From contig CAZOOP010000003.1 in NCBI GenBank assembly GCA_964581465.1, forward strand, positions 62,001 to 126,000: a stretch of 64,000 nucleotides of DNA, given 5' to 3'. Shown in pieces: positions 28,062-35,978 of the stretch (position 1 is the first letter of the stretch; every line of letters begins with the position of its first letter). Source of the DNA: WJMB01 sp964581465. Its GTDB lineage: Bacteria; RBG-13-66-14. The position numbers and the translations under genes are program-made. Under the pieces are notes generated by a model. That model was not told where the DNA came from. It saw only the letters and a list, made by a program, of their open reading frames with translations, and did no database searches.

Positions 28062-28622
28062 ATGAAGAAACTGCTAGCTCTTTCCCTGCTTCTGCTGCTG
28101 GTTTTCGCCGTGAGTTCCGGCGCCAACATCTGGGGTCCGGTCAGTTGCGGCGACTGGGACGACGATGACGACGACGGCGGTGGTGACGACGACCACGGCT
28201 CCGACGACGACGGCGGCGGCCACCGCGCCACGGTCAACGTCAAGAACAAAATCTACTGGGTGCCCGACAACCTGCCCACCCGCGCCGATGAAGGCTTCAT
28301 CGTCTCCCTCTACTGGGAGTTCTTCAACCGCCTGCCCGACAAGGGCGGCTTCGAGTCCAAGCTCGACAAGCTGCGCTCCGGCGCCTCGCGGCAGGAGATC
28401 GTGCTCGACTTCGTGATGAGTTCGGAGAACAAGTCTCTGCGCGGCAACACCGAGCACAACAACTACTTCATCGGCACCCTGTACAACACCCTGCTGCACC
28501 GCGAGCCCGACCAGGACGGCCTGCACGCCTGGCTGGACCGCATGGACGACGGCATGAGCCGCCTCGAGGTCATCAAGCGTTTCCTCAACGGCGAGGAGTA
28601 CCGCAGCAAGCACCGCACCTAG
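28062..28622 (+). CDS. Secreted DUF4214 protein inside the ATPase cluster
   Basis: 186 residues. Cleavable signal peptide, then an Asp/Gly-rich linker of about 25 residues (possibly calcium-binding). Two DUF4214-type repeats follow, each with the FxxxLYxxxLxRxPDxxG pattern: GFIVSLYWEFFNRLPDKGGF and YFIGTLYNTLLHREPDQDG, each followed by a weak SRxEVxxxF helix. DUF4214 is common in secreted and surface proteins, and its function is poorly known. It lies 19 nt after ntpI on the same strand, so it is probably co-transcribed. A secreted protein is unexpected between subunits I and K. Confidence 0.8.
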   Translation: MKKLLALSLLLLLVFAVSSGANIWGPVSCGDWDDDDDDGGGDDDHGSDDDGGGHRATVNVKNKIYWVPDNLPTRADEGFIVSLYWEFFNRLPDKGGFESKLDKLRSGASRQEIVLDFVMSSENKSLRGNTEHNNYFIGTLYNTLLHREPDQDGLHAWLDRMDDGMSRLEVIKRFLNGEEYRSKHRT

Positions 28623-28639
28623 GCTCGCGCTCTCTGACA

Positions 28640-28702
28640 GGCGCCCCGGGGGACCATAACGAGGGACGTCGAGTGAGCCCTCGCCCCCCCCCGGGGGCGC
28701 CC
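28640..28702. other. Large nested hairpin upstream of ntpK
   Basis: Outer arms GGCGCCCCGGGGG (28640-28652) and its near-perfect complement (28688-28701, one extra G), enclosing GAGGG/CCCTC. No U-run. Could dampen read-through or process the ATPase transcript before the highly expressed rotor subunit. Confidence 0.55.
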
Positions 28703-28995
28703 GCCTTAAAACGACCGGCGGCGGCCGATGGCACGAAGCTTCGCCGAAGGGCGAATGGCGACGTCAAGTAAGCTGCATAGCACCTTGACACGCTAATTAA
28801 GTAGCAGCCGGCTTGCTCAGCCGTCGGCATAGGCTCCGACTGGTCGAACGACACGGTCCTGATAGACGTTTTACCATACTCTAAATCAGGACCTGTTCAG
28901 CACAGGCATTCCCGCCGGAACGCATCCGGTTGTTCATACCTCATTCATCAGCCCCGCGACGGCACCCTTCAACCATCCACCAAGGAGAACAAGGC

Positions 28996-29445
28996 ATGGG
29001 CCTGGTTTGGTCCTATCTCGGCGCCGCCCTGGCCGTGGCCCTGGCCGGTATCGGCTCGGCCATCGGCATCGGTTACGTCGGTCAGGCGGCCTCCGGCGTG
29101 ATGTCGGAAGACCCCCGCAACTTCGGTAAGTACCTCGTGCTCACGGCTCTGCCCGGCACCCAGGGTATTTACGGCTTCGTCGCCGGTTTCCTGGCGCTCA
29201 ACAAGATCGGCTCCCTGGGAACCATCACCCCGGAGATCGGCTTGCAGATCTTCCTGGCCTGTCTGCCCGTGGCCCTGGCCGGGATGCTCTCGGCGATCCA
29301 TCAGGGCAAGGTCTGCACCGCCGGCGTGGGCCTGACGGCCAAGCAGCCCGGCGAGAGCGGCAAGGCCCTGGTTCTGGGCGTCTTCGTCGAGTTCTACGCC
29401 GTGCTGGGTCTGCTGATCACCATCTTCCTCTTAAACGCCATCTAG
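28996..29445 (+). CDS. ntpK: V/A-type ATPase rotor subunit K (c subunit), sodium-type
   Basis: 149 residues, two fused helical hairpins (four membrane helices) as in Enterococcus NtpK. The sodium ligands of NtpK (L61, T64, Q65, Q110, E139) have counterparts: L52, T55 and Q56 in LPGTQGIYGF, Q103 in SAIHQGKV, and E132 in VEFYAVLG. Only the second hairpin carries the ion-binding glutamate, as in V-type rotors. ATG 28996 is preceded by AAGGAG; an upstream in-frame start has no such site. Membrane ring of the rotary enzyme; predicted sodium coupling. Confidence 0.93.
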   Translation: MGLVWSYLGAALAVALAGIGSAIGIGYVGQAASGVMSEDPRNFGKYLVLTALPGTQGIYGFVAGFLALNKIGSLGTITPEIGLQIFLACLPVALAGMLSAIHQGKVCTAGVGLTAKQPGESGKALVLGVFVEFYAVLGLLITIFLLNAI

Positions 29446-29453
29446 GACCGCCC

Positions 29454-30056
29454 ATGTCGTTGGAAGCGATTCTCGCCAAGATCGAGGAAGACGCCGCGGC
29501 CCGCGCCGCCGAAATCGAAGCGAAGGCCGACGGCCAGGCCGCGGGCATCCTCGCCGAGGCCCGCGAGAGGGCCGAAGCAAGCCGCGAGGAGATCCGCTCC
29601 CGGGGCGGGCGCGAGGCCGAGCTGACCGCCGAGCGTCTGGCCGACATGACCGAGCTCGAGGTGCGCAAGCGGCGCTTGGCCGTCAAGCAGCGCCTCCTCG
29701 ACGCCGTCGTCGACCGCGCCGTCGAAGATCTCTCCGCCCTGGACGCCGATGGCTATCGCCGGCTCTTCGCCGGTCTCGTCGCGGGCTCGGGCCTCGAGGG
29801 CGCTTACGAAGTCATCACCTCCGAAGCCGAGGCCGGGCACCTCACGGCGGACTTCCTCTCCGGCATCGAGGGCTGCGAGCTGACGTTGGCCGGGGAACGC
29901 CGGGAGCTGGGCGGCGGTTTCATCCTGCGCCGTCGACGCCGGGAGTTCAACTTCGGCTTCCGCGCCCTGATAGAGGCCCTGCGTCGCCGCAGCGAGCGCG
30001 AGCTGCTGGCGGCGCTGGACGTCGGCGAAGCACCGGAAGACCCGGGTGAGAGCTGA
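29454..30056 (+). CDS. ntpE: V/A-type ATPase subunit E
   Basis: 200 residues. N-terminal ~90 residues are a charged coiled coil (ILAKIEEDAAARAAEIEAKA); the C-terminal globular part has the family pattern ELGGGFILRRRRREFNFGFR, where other E subunits read GGxxxxxxDGxxxxNxTxxxR. It forms the peripheral stalk with NtpF and caps the A subunit. Starts 8 nt after ntpK and overlaps ntpC by one base. Confidence 0.88.
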   Translation: MSLEAILAKIEEDAAARAAEIEAKADGQAAGILAEARERAEASREEIRSRGGREAELTAERLADMTELEVRKRRLAVKQRLLDAVVDRAVEDLSALDADGYRRLFAGLVAGSGLEGAYEVITSEAEAGHLTADFLSGIEGCELTLAGERRELGGGFILRRRRREFNFGFRALIEALRRRSERELLAALDVGEAPEDPGES

Positions 30057-31051
30057 TGCCCGCTCGGATAAAGCTCTCCGGTGATCCGGCCTACATCTAC
30101 GCCGTGGGCCGGGTGCGCGCCCGGGAGACTCGTCTCGTCGACGAGCGGGCCCTGCGCGATGCCGCCGAGGCCGCCGACTACCGTAGCGCCGTCGAGGTGT
30201 TGCGCGAGTTCGGCTACGACGCCGGTTCCGGTGTGGCCGGGCTGCGCGGGATGCTCGAGGAGCGCGACGCCGAGCTGCGCCGCTTCCTCGCCGAAAGCCT
30301 GCCGCGGGACGGCGGGCTGGCCCGCTACCTGCTGATCGCCGTCGATTACGCCAACCTCAAGGCCGCCCTGGTCTCCCGGCTGAGCGGGCACCCCTTCGAA
30401 TATGACGCCGGGGGCACCGTTCCGGTCGAACGTTTCGAGGCCCTGGCCGGGGGCGGCGATCCCGCCGAGCTGCCCGAGCCCCTGGACGCCCTCGCCGCTG
30501 AGCTGCTGGAGGAGTACGAGGACGAGCGCGATCCCTTCCCGCTCCAGCAGGGGGTGGACCGCGCCCTCTACAAACGGCGCCGCGAGTTGGCCGATGAGAT
30601 CGGCCTGCCCTTCCTCACCGGCTACCTCGAGCTGGAGACGGACCTCGTAAACCTGGCCGCCCTGGCCCGCTGTCTGGCCGCACCGGACCCCGGTGAGTTG
30701 GCCCGGCGGGCCTTCATCGACGGCGGCGGCCTGGATGTCGCCCGGCTGCGCGAAGCCGCCCGCAACGGCGACCGCGAGGCCGCCGCCGACCACCTGCGCG
30801 GCGGCGATTACGCCGAGGCCGCCCTGCCCGCCGTCGAGGGCGCCGCGGGTGGACTGGAGGCCCTGGGCCTGCGCGGCTCCCGACTCAAGCTCGACTACCT
30901 GGCCCGGGCCAGGCTGGCCGCCTTCGGCGCCGAGCCCGTCATCGCCTACTATTACACCCGTCGCAACGAGCTCGAGCTGGTCCGCTTCGTGCTCATCGGC
31001 AAGCTCAACGATCTGCCCGCCGGGCGCCTCAAGGCCCGGCTGGGTCTGTAG
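30056..31051 (+). CDS. ntpC: V/A-type ATPase subunit C (d subunit)
   Basis: 331 residues, usual length. The start KLSGDPAYIYAVGRVRARET and the end YYYTRRNELELVRFVLIGKL are typical of the V-ATPase C/AC39 family. Soluble funnel-shaped protein that sits on the rotor ring and connects it to the central stalk. Start codon overlaps the ntpE stop (TGATG). Confidence 0.9.
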   Translation: MPARIKLSGDPAYIYAVGRVRARETRLVDERALRDAAEAADYRSAVEVLREFGYDAGSGVAGLRGMLEERDAELRRFLAESLPRDGGLARYLLIAVDYANLKAALVSRLSGHPFEYDAGGTVPVERFEALAGGGDPAELPEPLDALAAELLEEYEDERDPFPLQQGVDRALYKRRRELADEIGLPFLTGYLELETDLVNLAALARCLAAPDPGELARRAFIDGGGLDVARLREAARNGDREAAADHLRGGDYAEAALPAVEGAAGGLEALGLRGSRLKLDYLARARLAAFGAEPVIAYYYTRRNELELVRFVLIGKLNDLPAGRLKARLGL

Positions 31052-31075
31052 CGGCCCCATATATCCCGGAGAGCC

Positions 31076-31405
31076 ATGGACCGCCCCCTGGAGAGCATCT
31101 ACTTCATCGGCCGCGAGGACCAACTGCGCGGGTTCCGCGTGCTCGGGGTCAGCGTGGTCGGCGTGGAAAGCCTCTCCCAGGCCGAACACGCCCTGCGCGA
31201 GGCCGTCCGTGACGACGCCGTGGCCGTCTTCATCACCGAGGACTTCGGCGCGCTGATGCAGGAGACCCTGGAACTCTTCGGCGATCGGCCCCTGCCCGTC
31301 ATCACCCTGATCCCCACCGCCGAAGGGGCCTCGGGCGGCACGCGCCGGCGCATCCGCCGCTTGGTCGAGCGCGCCGTCGGCGCCGATATCCTCGGCGACG
31401 ACTGA
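31076..31405 (+). CDS. ntpG: V/A-type ATPase subunit F (NtpG)
   Basis: 109 residues with the F-subunit fold: IYFIGREDQLRGFRVLGVSV at the N-terminus, AVFITEDFGALMQ in the middle and PVITLIP before the C-terminal helix. Central-stalk component that binds subunit D, which is not found in this window. Twenty-four nt after ntpC. Confidence 0.88.
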   Translation: MDRPLESIYFIGREDQLRGFRVLGVSVVGVESLSQAEHALREAVRDDAVAVFITEDFGALMQETLELFGDRPLPVITLIPTAEGASGGTRRRIRRLVERAVGADILGDD

Positions 31406-31436
31406 CCCGGCACGCTTTTCTACAACGGAGAGGCCC

Positions 31437-31967
31437 ATGACGACACAGCCCGGCGAAGCCCCCGCCGACAACTCCCCCAACGTCGTCTACACCGAACGCA
31501 TCTTCGGCCTCTGGACCAACCTGCTCTTCGGGCTGGCCTTTCTGGCCCTGTTGGTCACCCTGCTGGTCCTGCCGCCGATGCTGTCGGGCTCCGGCGGCAC
31601 GATCGTCTTCTGGACCGCCTTCGGCCTGCTCATTCTGGTGGCCCTGTTCTGGGTGCCGCTGAGCAACCTGCGCGTCATCATCGGCGAGAACGGCTTCGAA
31701 GTGCGCATCGGCTTCTTCCATCTCAGCCGCCCTTGGTCTGCGGTGACCGGGGCGCACCGCGACTCTCGCGAGGGCTCCTTCTACGGCGGCTGGGGCGTCA
31801 AGGGCCGCAAGGTCGACGGCAAGTGGATCCAGGCCTTCACCACGGTCAAGCAGCCCCGCGTCGTTATCATGCTCGAAGACACCGACTACCGGGAGCTGGT
31901 TTTCTCGACGCGGCGACCCGACGAGGTGCTGGAGCTCCTCGAGCAGTACGCCGGACCCTTCGGCTAG
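31437..31967 (+). CDS. Membrane protein with PH-like domain, unknown function
   Basis: 176 residues. Two membrane segments (LWTNLLFGLAFLALLVTLLV and TIVFWTAFGLLILVALFWV) followed by a beta-rich soluble domain starting NLRVIIGENGFEVRIGFF and LSRPWSAVTGAHRDSR, as in bacterial PH-like (YdbS/bPH) proteins. It follows ntpG by 31 nt, so probably belongs to the same transcript. It is the last gene before a repeat-filled gap that separates ntpG from ntpA. No partner known. Confidence 0.65.
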   Translation: MTTQPGEAPADNSPNVVYTERIFGLWTNLLFGLAFLALLVTLLVLPPMLSGSGGTIVFWTAFGLLILVALFWVPLSNLRVIIGENGFEVRIGFFHLSRPWSAVTGAHRDSREGSFYGGWGVKGRKVDGKWIQAFTTVKQPRVVIMLEDTDYRELVFSTRRPDEVLELLEQYAGPFG

Positions 31968-32125
31968 CACCGGAGTCTTAACAGCGAGGGGCTCGGCTTG
32001 ACCGGTCAAGCTCCACCAGCAAGGTCGCCAGGGCGCAAGGTCGCAAGATTGCCAAGTAGAAAGTACGCGAAGGAGAAGTCGCGAGGTAGGGGGTAAGCGA
32101 AGAATATGAGAAGAATATGAGAAGA

Positions 32126-32508
32126 AGGGATCACTTAACTGTCACGGACCATGGTGTTACTGGATAGCGTTCTGAGACATGCGCTCAGCAGGCAATCAGG
32201 TGTGCGCATCGAGTGAGCTGCTTGTGGCAGGCACGTGGGGTTGCCACATTCCCAGCATGCCCGAAGAGACGTCAGGCAGCTCCATTGTCAACTGCCTGAC
32301 GCAACGAGCATCAATGATGGCGCAGCGATCCTAAGCGTGATATTATCAAGTATATATAACTATATAACTAGCAGGTGCCGTGGGATTAAGTTGGCGGGCC
32401 AAGCATCATTCGGCAAAGCCTCGTATCAGCAGCATTTTTCGAGGTGGGGTGGTGTTTCGAGTTGGAGTTGGCTGGTCCATGGTCGTGTGTATGGTCGTGT
32501 ATGATGCC
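32126..32508 (-). repeat. Non-coding repeat R3, copy 1
   Basis: About 380 bp, by eye nearly 90% identical in inverse orientation to 53278-53640 and more distantly related to 45856-46212. The conserved edge on its minus strand runs from GGCATCA to AAGTGATCCC. It contains GTGCCTGCCACAAGCAGCTC and other runs shared by all copies. Flanked on both sides by AAGAATATGA-type AG-rich runs. No protein is supported in it. Confidence 0.8.
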
Positions 32509-32940
32509 AAGAAGAATATGAAAAATATAAGAAGAAGAGAATACGCGTTGGATCCGGGAAGACTTGGCCGGCTTGAGCGTCGGAGCAGCCGAAGCACGAA
32601 CCATCACGAACCGTCACGAATCATCAAAAACCGCAAGCTCCGGCGTCACCCGTAACTGAATGGCCGAAATGGCGCAACCGAGCGGCCACCGTCCCTATCG
32701 GGCCTCAGGCCCACCGGTCCCACAGCCGCTCCAGCAGCCGACCTGGCAGTCGAAGCTGTGCAGTACACTGCTGTGAACCAAGCGGAGTCGGGCGGTGTTG
32801 CATTGAGTTCAACCGCAATGCACAAGCCCGGTTAGGACAAGTAGATCGGCGCAACAAAGCCCCGGCTCGTCAGAAAGCTATCGACACCCAAGCCCACGGC
32901 GGGAAAACTTACGACAACCAAGTGACAAGCGAGGTATAGC
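32509..32940. other. Intergenic, low complexity then nothing recognised
   Basis: Begins with an A/G-rich run similar to the other side of repeat R3; the remainder shows no gene, strong hairpin or promoter that I can support. Confidence 0.4.
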
Positions 32941-33117
32941 ATGGCCAAGTTCCAGGTGTACAAGGGCTCCAACGACGAGTGGTACTGGCGCCTGCGCGCC
33001 AACAACAACCAGATCATCGCCACCGGCGGCGAGGGCTACAAGGCCAAGGCCGACTGCCTCCACGGCGTCGATTTGGTCAAGGAGCTGGTTCCGGAGGCCG
33101 AGGTGGAAGAAGACTAG
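32941..33117 (+). CDS. DUF1508 (YegP-like) small protein
   Basis: 58 residues. Starts KFQVYKGSNDEWYWRLRANN and continues NQIIATGGEGYKAKADCLHG, the DUF1508 repeat (FxVYKDxxGxWRWRLxAxNGxxIAxSxEGYxxKxxxxxxI) found twice in E. coli YegP; only one copy is present. Small soluble protein of unknown role. GAGG lies about 8 nt before the ATG. The next gene begins two bases after its stop. Confidence 0.85.
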   Translation: MAKFQVYKGSNDEWYWRLRANNNQIIATGGEGYKAKADCLHGVDLVKELVPEAEVEED

Positions 33118-33119
33118 CC

Positions 33120-33665
33120 GTGCCGCCCTTCGACCACCGCTCGCCGACCGGGGTACTCATTCACCTCCTCTACGCGGCGCTGGTCATCGGTCAGATCGCG
33201 ATGGTCTTCCTGCTGCCGCGGGCCTGGGACGCCGAGTGGCTCGATTGGCTCCAGTGGCCGGGCTACCTGCTCTGGTTCTCCGCCGCAGTTCTCGGTGTCC
33301 TGCCCGTCGTCGTCTTCCGGCGCCGGGGCGGCGTCGAGGAGAAGGCGAGTTACATCGAGACTCGCCGGTTGGTCACCGATGGTCTCTACTCCATCGTCCG
33401 CCACCCCCAATATCTGTCCCTGATCCATCTCGGCCTGGCCGGGGCGCTGCTCAAGCCCCACTGGGCGACGATCGTCAACGCGGCGGTTATCGGCGCGGCG
33501 ACCTACGGCGCGATGCTCGCCGCAGACAGAGCCCTGGTCGAGAAGTTCCGCGACGTGTACCGGGGATACATGGCCCGGGTGCCCCGGAGCGGTCTGCTGT
33601 GGGGACTCCTACGGCGCATTTTGCGTAGCGGCGCGGATCCGACGCGCGACGGTAAGGCGAGCTGA
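33120..33665 (+). CDS. Isoprenylcysteine methyltransferase-like membrane protein
   Basis: 181 residues with four to five membrane segments. The C-terminal half has VTDGLYSIVRHPQYLSLIHL, the RHPxY motif of the ICMT/phospholipid-methyltransferase (PEMT/NnrU-like) superfamily that binds SAM at the membrane, and a later YMARVPR. The substrate is unknown; bacterial members are mostly uncharacterised. GTG start two bases after the DUF1508 stop, with GGAGG/GAGG sites in the end of that gene, so the two are co-translated. Confidence 0.78.
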   Translation: MPPFDHRSPTGVLIHLLYAALVIGQIAMVFLLPRAWDAEWLDWLQWPGYLLWFSAAVLGVLPVVVFRRRGGVEEKASYIETRRLVTDGLYSIVRHPQYLSLIHLGLAGALLKPHWATIVNAAVIGAATYGAMLAADRALVEKFRDVYRGYMARVPRSGLLWGLLRRILRSGADPTRDGKAS

Positions 33666-33960
33666 GCGGGAGCCCGACGGGGCACTCAAAGCAGTCCAGC
33701 GGTTCTGGATGATCGGCTCCCACCGCTTCACCCCGGTGTGCTCGTCCGGGGCGGCCCGGAGCCGCCGCTGGACGAGAGGGACTGACGACGAGTCGTCGTT
33801 GGTCGTCGGTGAAGAGTGCAGTCCACTGCGCCTGTTGGATGCCGACAACGCCGGGTTCGGTCGTGGGGTCAGCGTCTCGTCTGTGGTGTCTTCCACTTGG
33901 ACCGCGGTCAGAGGCTGGGTTTGTTACCCTCGACTGGGGACGGGGTGAAACGAGACTTTC

Positions 33961-34989
33961 ATGCTGCGAGAGCTTACGATCCAGCGCCTGTACCGCCTGC
34001 TCGACTCGACGCGCCTCAAGGTGCTCGCCCTGACGGCGGCGGAGTTGCTGGGACTGAGGCGCCTCCTCGTCCGCCTGGACACCAACAACTTCTGCAACCT
34101 GAGCTGCCGTTTCTGACCCGAGGTCGCCCGACGCAGGGAGTCCGATTACAGCCCCAGGGTGTTGCGCTACATCGATTTCCGGCGCATCGCCGCCCAGCTG
34201 TTCCCCCGGGCCCGGATACTCTACCTGTCCTGCAGCGGCGAGCCGCTGCTGACACCGGGCTTTCCGCGTTACCTGGAGGTAGCGGCCGCTTACGGGGTGC
34301 CCTTCATTTCCTTCGTCACCAACGGGACCCATATCGATGAGGAGCTGATCCGGGTCTGCATCGAACGCGGCATCAACCAGATCACCGTCTCTTTGGACGG
34401 CGCCACAGCCTTGACCGTGGAGTACCTCAGGCCGGGTTTGGATTTAGACGACCTGCTGACCCGTCTACGCCTGCTCGGCGAACTCAAGCGCCGTCGAGGA
34501 AGTCCGCGTCCGGAACTGCGGCTCAACTACGTCTTGATGAAAAGGAACCTGGACGAAGCGCCGCGCCTCATCGACCTGGCCGCCGAGCTGGGGGCCGACA
34601 GCGTCCAGTTTCGCCCCCTGACACCCATTCCGGAGAGCCCCTTCTGTGAAGAACAACGGCTTGAGGCCGTGCAGGGGGAGAGACTCGGAAGGATCATGGA
34701 TGAGGTACGGCGTCGAGCCCGGCTCAGTGGACTCGAGCTGCTCGGGCACAGCGAGTTCGTCGGCCGTGATCGCGGTTCCACGGGCGCACTGATCAATAGC
34801 TGCGCCTATCCCTGGTACTACCGTTACGTCAATCCCGCCGGCGGGCTGGGCATCTGCCCCCGCCGCAGGGTGATCGGCAACCTGCTCACAGACGACTACA
34901 GCACACTGATGGCTGCGCCCCGGACGCGGCGGATACAACGCGATGTCCTGCGCGGCAACGCGGAGTGCGCCGCCCGCTGCGCCCGTTGA
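33961..34989 (+). CDS. Radical-SAM/SPASM protein with in-frame UGA at a cluster ligand (candidate selenoprotein)
   Basis: Annotated through the UGA codon at 34114-34116: 342 residues with U52. The cluster motif reads NNFCNLSCRF then UGA then PEVARRR, i.e. C45, C49 and UGA where CX3CX2C needs the third cysteine. Beyond it the frame is intact to 34989 with normal radical-SAM strands (ILYLSCSGEPLLTPGF, FISFVTNGTHIDEELI, ITVSLDGA, LRLNYVLMKRN) and a SPASM-like C-terminus (CAYPWYYRYVNPAGGLGIC, GNLLTDDYSTLM, CAARCAR). ATG 33961 is the first start after an in-frame stop. Either selenocysteine or a nonsense mutation of a Cys codon; a hairpin with a G-first loop can be drawn 19 nt past the UGA but its stem is short. 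No sel genes are in the window. Confidence 0.62.
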
Positions 34990-35144
34990 CCCATAAGACG
35001 CCGTTGACGGCGGAAGCGGTTCCCACCGGATCATCGAGCGCTGCAACCGTCACCCGCCGGATCGTGCCGGAACTAACCATCAAGCCGGCGAAGACGCCGG
35101 TTAGCCCCACCGCAAGCCGACGACTGCTGGAGCGTTGGGGCGCG

Positions 35145-35168
35145 GATAGATTGATAGATTGATAGATT
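35145..35168. repeat. Short tandem repeat (GATAGATT)x3
   Basis: Three perfect 8-bp units, 24 bases. Eight is not a multiple of three, so slippage would change the frame of anything read through it. Confidence 0.9.
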
Positions 35169-35330
35169 AAGCGGCCTTCTGCCCGGACTGCCGCGCTGGC
35201 CGGGCCTGGCGCTCTCCAGCTCTTCGCTTGGACGCCGCCGCTGATCGCCGCGCTGGTCAAGATTACGACGCTTGGGAACCCGCGAACGGACCGTCGACCC
35301 AGGGGTTCCTTCGCCTGCCTGCGCAACCTG

Positions 35331-35591
35331 GTGTTCATGGACCCGGCGGGCGTCTCGGCGGGGATCGGACTCACCCTGGGCCTCACCGCGCCGGTCGCCG
35401 CCGGGATGATCCGGCTGTGGGACTGGATGCTCATCATTCTGGGACGCGAACGTCTTGATCAACGACGCCGGGGACTGATCTACGAGGCCTACCGTCGGTC
35501 GCCCCCGACCTTCCCGCCCCACCCCTTACGGCTGAGGGTCGTCGACTACGGTGATCGACCAACTAGCGATTCAAGCACTGCAGGATCGTAG
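35331..35591 (+). CDS. Hypothetical protein, possibly a fragment
   Basis: 86 residues from a GTG (or ATG six bases later). One likely membrane segment (GIGLTLGLTAPVAAGMIRLW DWMLIILG), then a basic, proline-rich tail. The frame is open back to the tandem repeat at 35166, with another possible membrane helix (LFAWTPPLIAALVKI) but no start codon, so this may be the 3' end of a broken membrane-protein gene. No family recognised. Confidence 0.3.
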   Translation: MFMDPAGVSAGIGLTLGLTAPVAAGMIRLWDWMLIILGRERLDQRRRGLIYEAYRRSPPTFPPHPLRLRVVDYGDRPTSDSSTAGS

Positions 35592-35978
35592 CGAAAGATT
35601 GCGCGATAATCGGATCGACGACGGCTGCGGGAGAAGCTCGGCCGCGGATTTCCCGGTCGGACCTTGCATAATCTTCTAGTTGGTTCGAACGACTCGACGC
35701 TTCAGCTAGGGACACCCCATCGACAAGTTCGGCGCAGCCCAGCCAATCTTGCGGTGATGCCGCCTTCCAACAGGCTTTCTGATCGTTGTCGATCAATTCG
35801 ACGAATCCCTCAACCACAAGCAGATAGTTGAGCACTACCGTCCCCGAATGTCGGTGGAGCGGAATGATCCCCGGCTTTCGTCGGCGGCATCCACGGCGGA
35901 ACCCCCTACGATTTGACCGGCCCGATCGCCGGAGCCCCTTAACCGAGCAGACAAACAGCAACCCGCGGAGCGCTTTGC
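35592..35978. other. Intergenic before ntpA
   Basis: About 390 bases with lower G+C than the genes. A minus-strand open frame of 132 codons covers most of it but has an Arg-rich start and no family resemblance. No clear promoter for ntpA was found, although the distance from ntpG implies one. Confidence 0.4.

Noticed and set aside
29804..31480. 558-codon minus-strand open frame across ntpE, ntpC and ntpG
   Set aside because: Covers three confident ATPase genes on the other strand; composition is that of a GC shadow.
35563..35961. 132-codon minus-strand frame before ntpA
   Set aside because: Arg-rich start, no ribosome site or family likeness. Kept only as intergenic; it could be a real orphan but nothing supports it.
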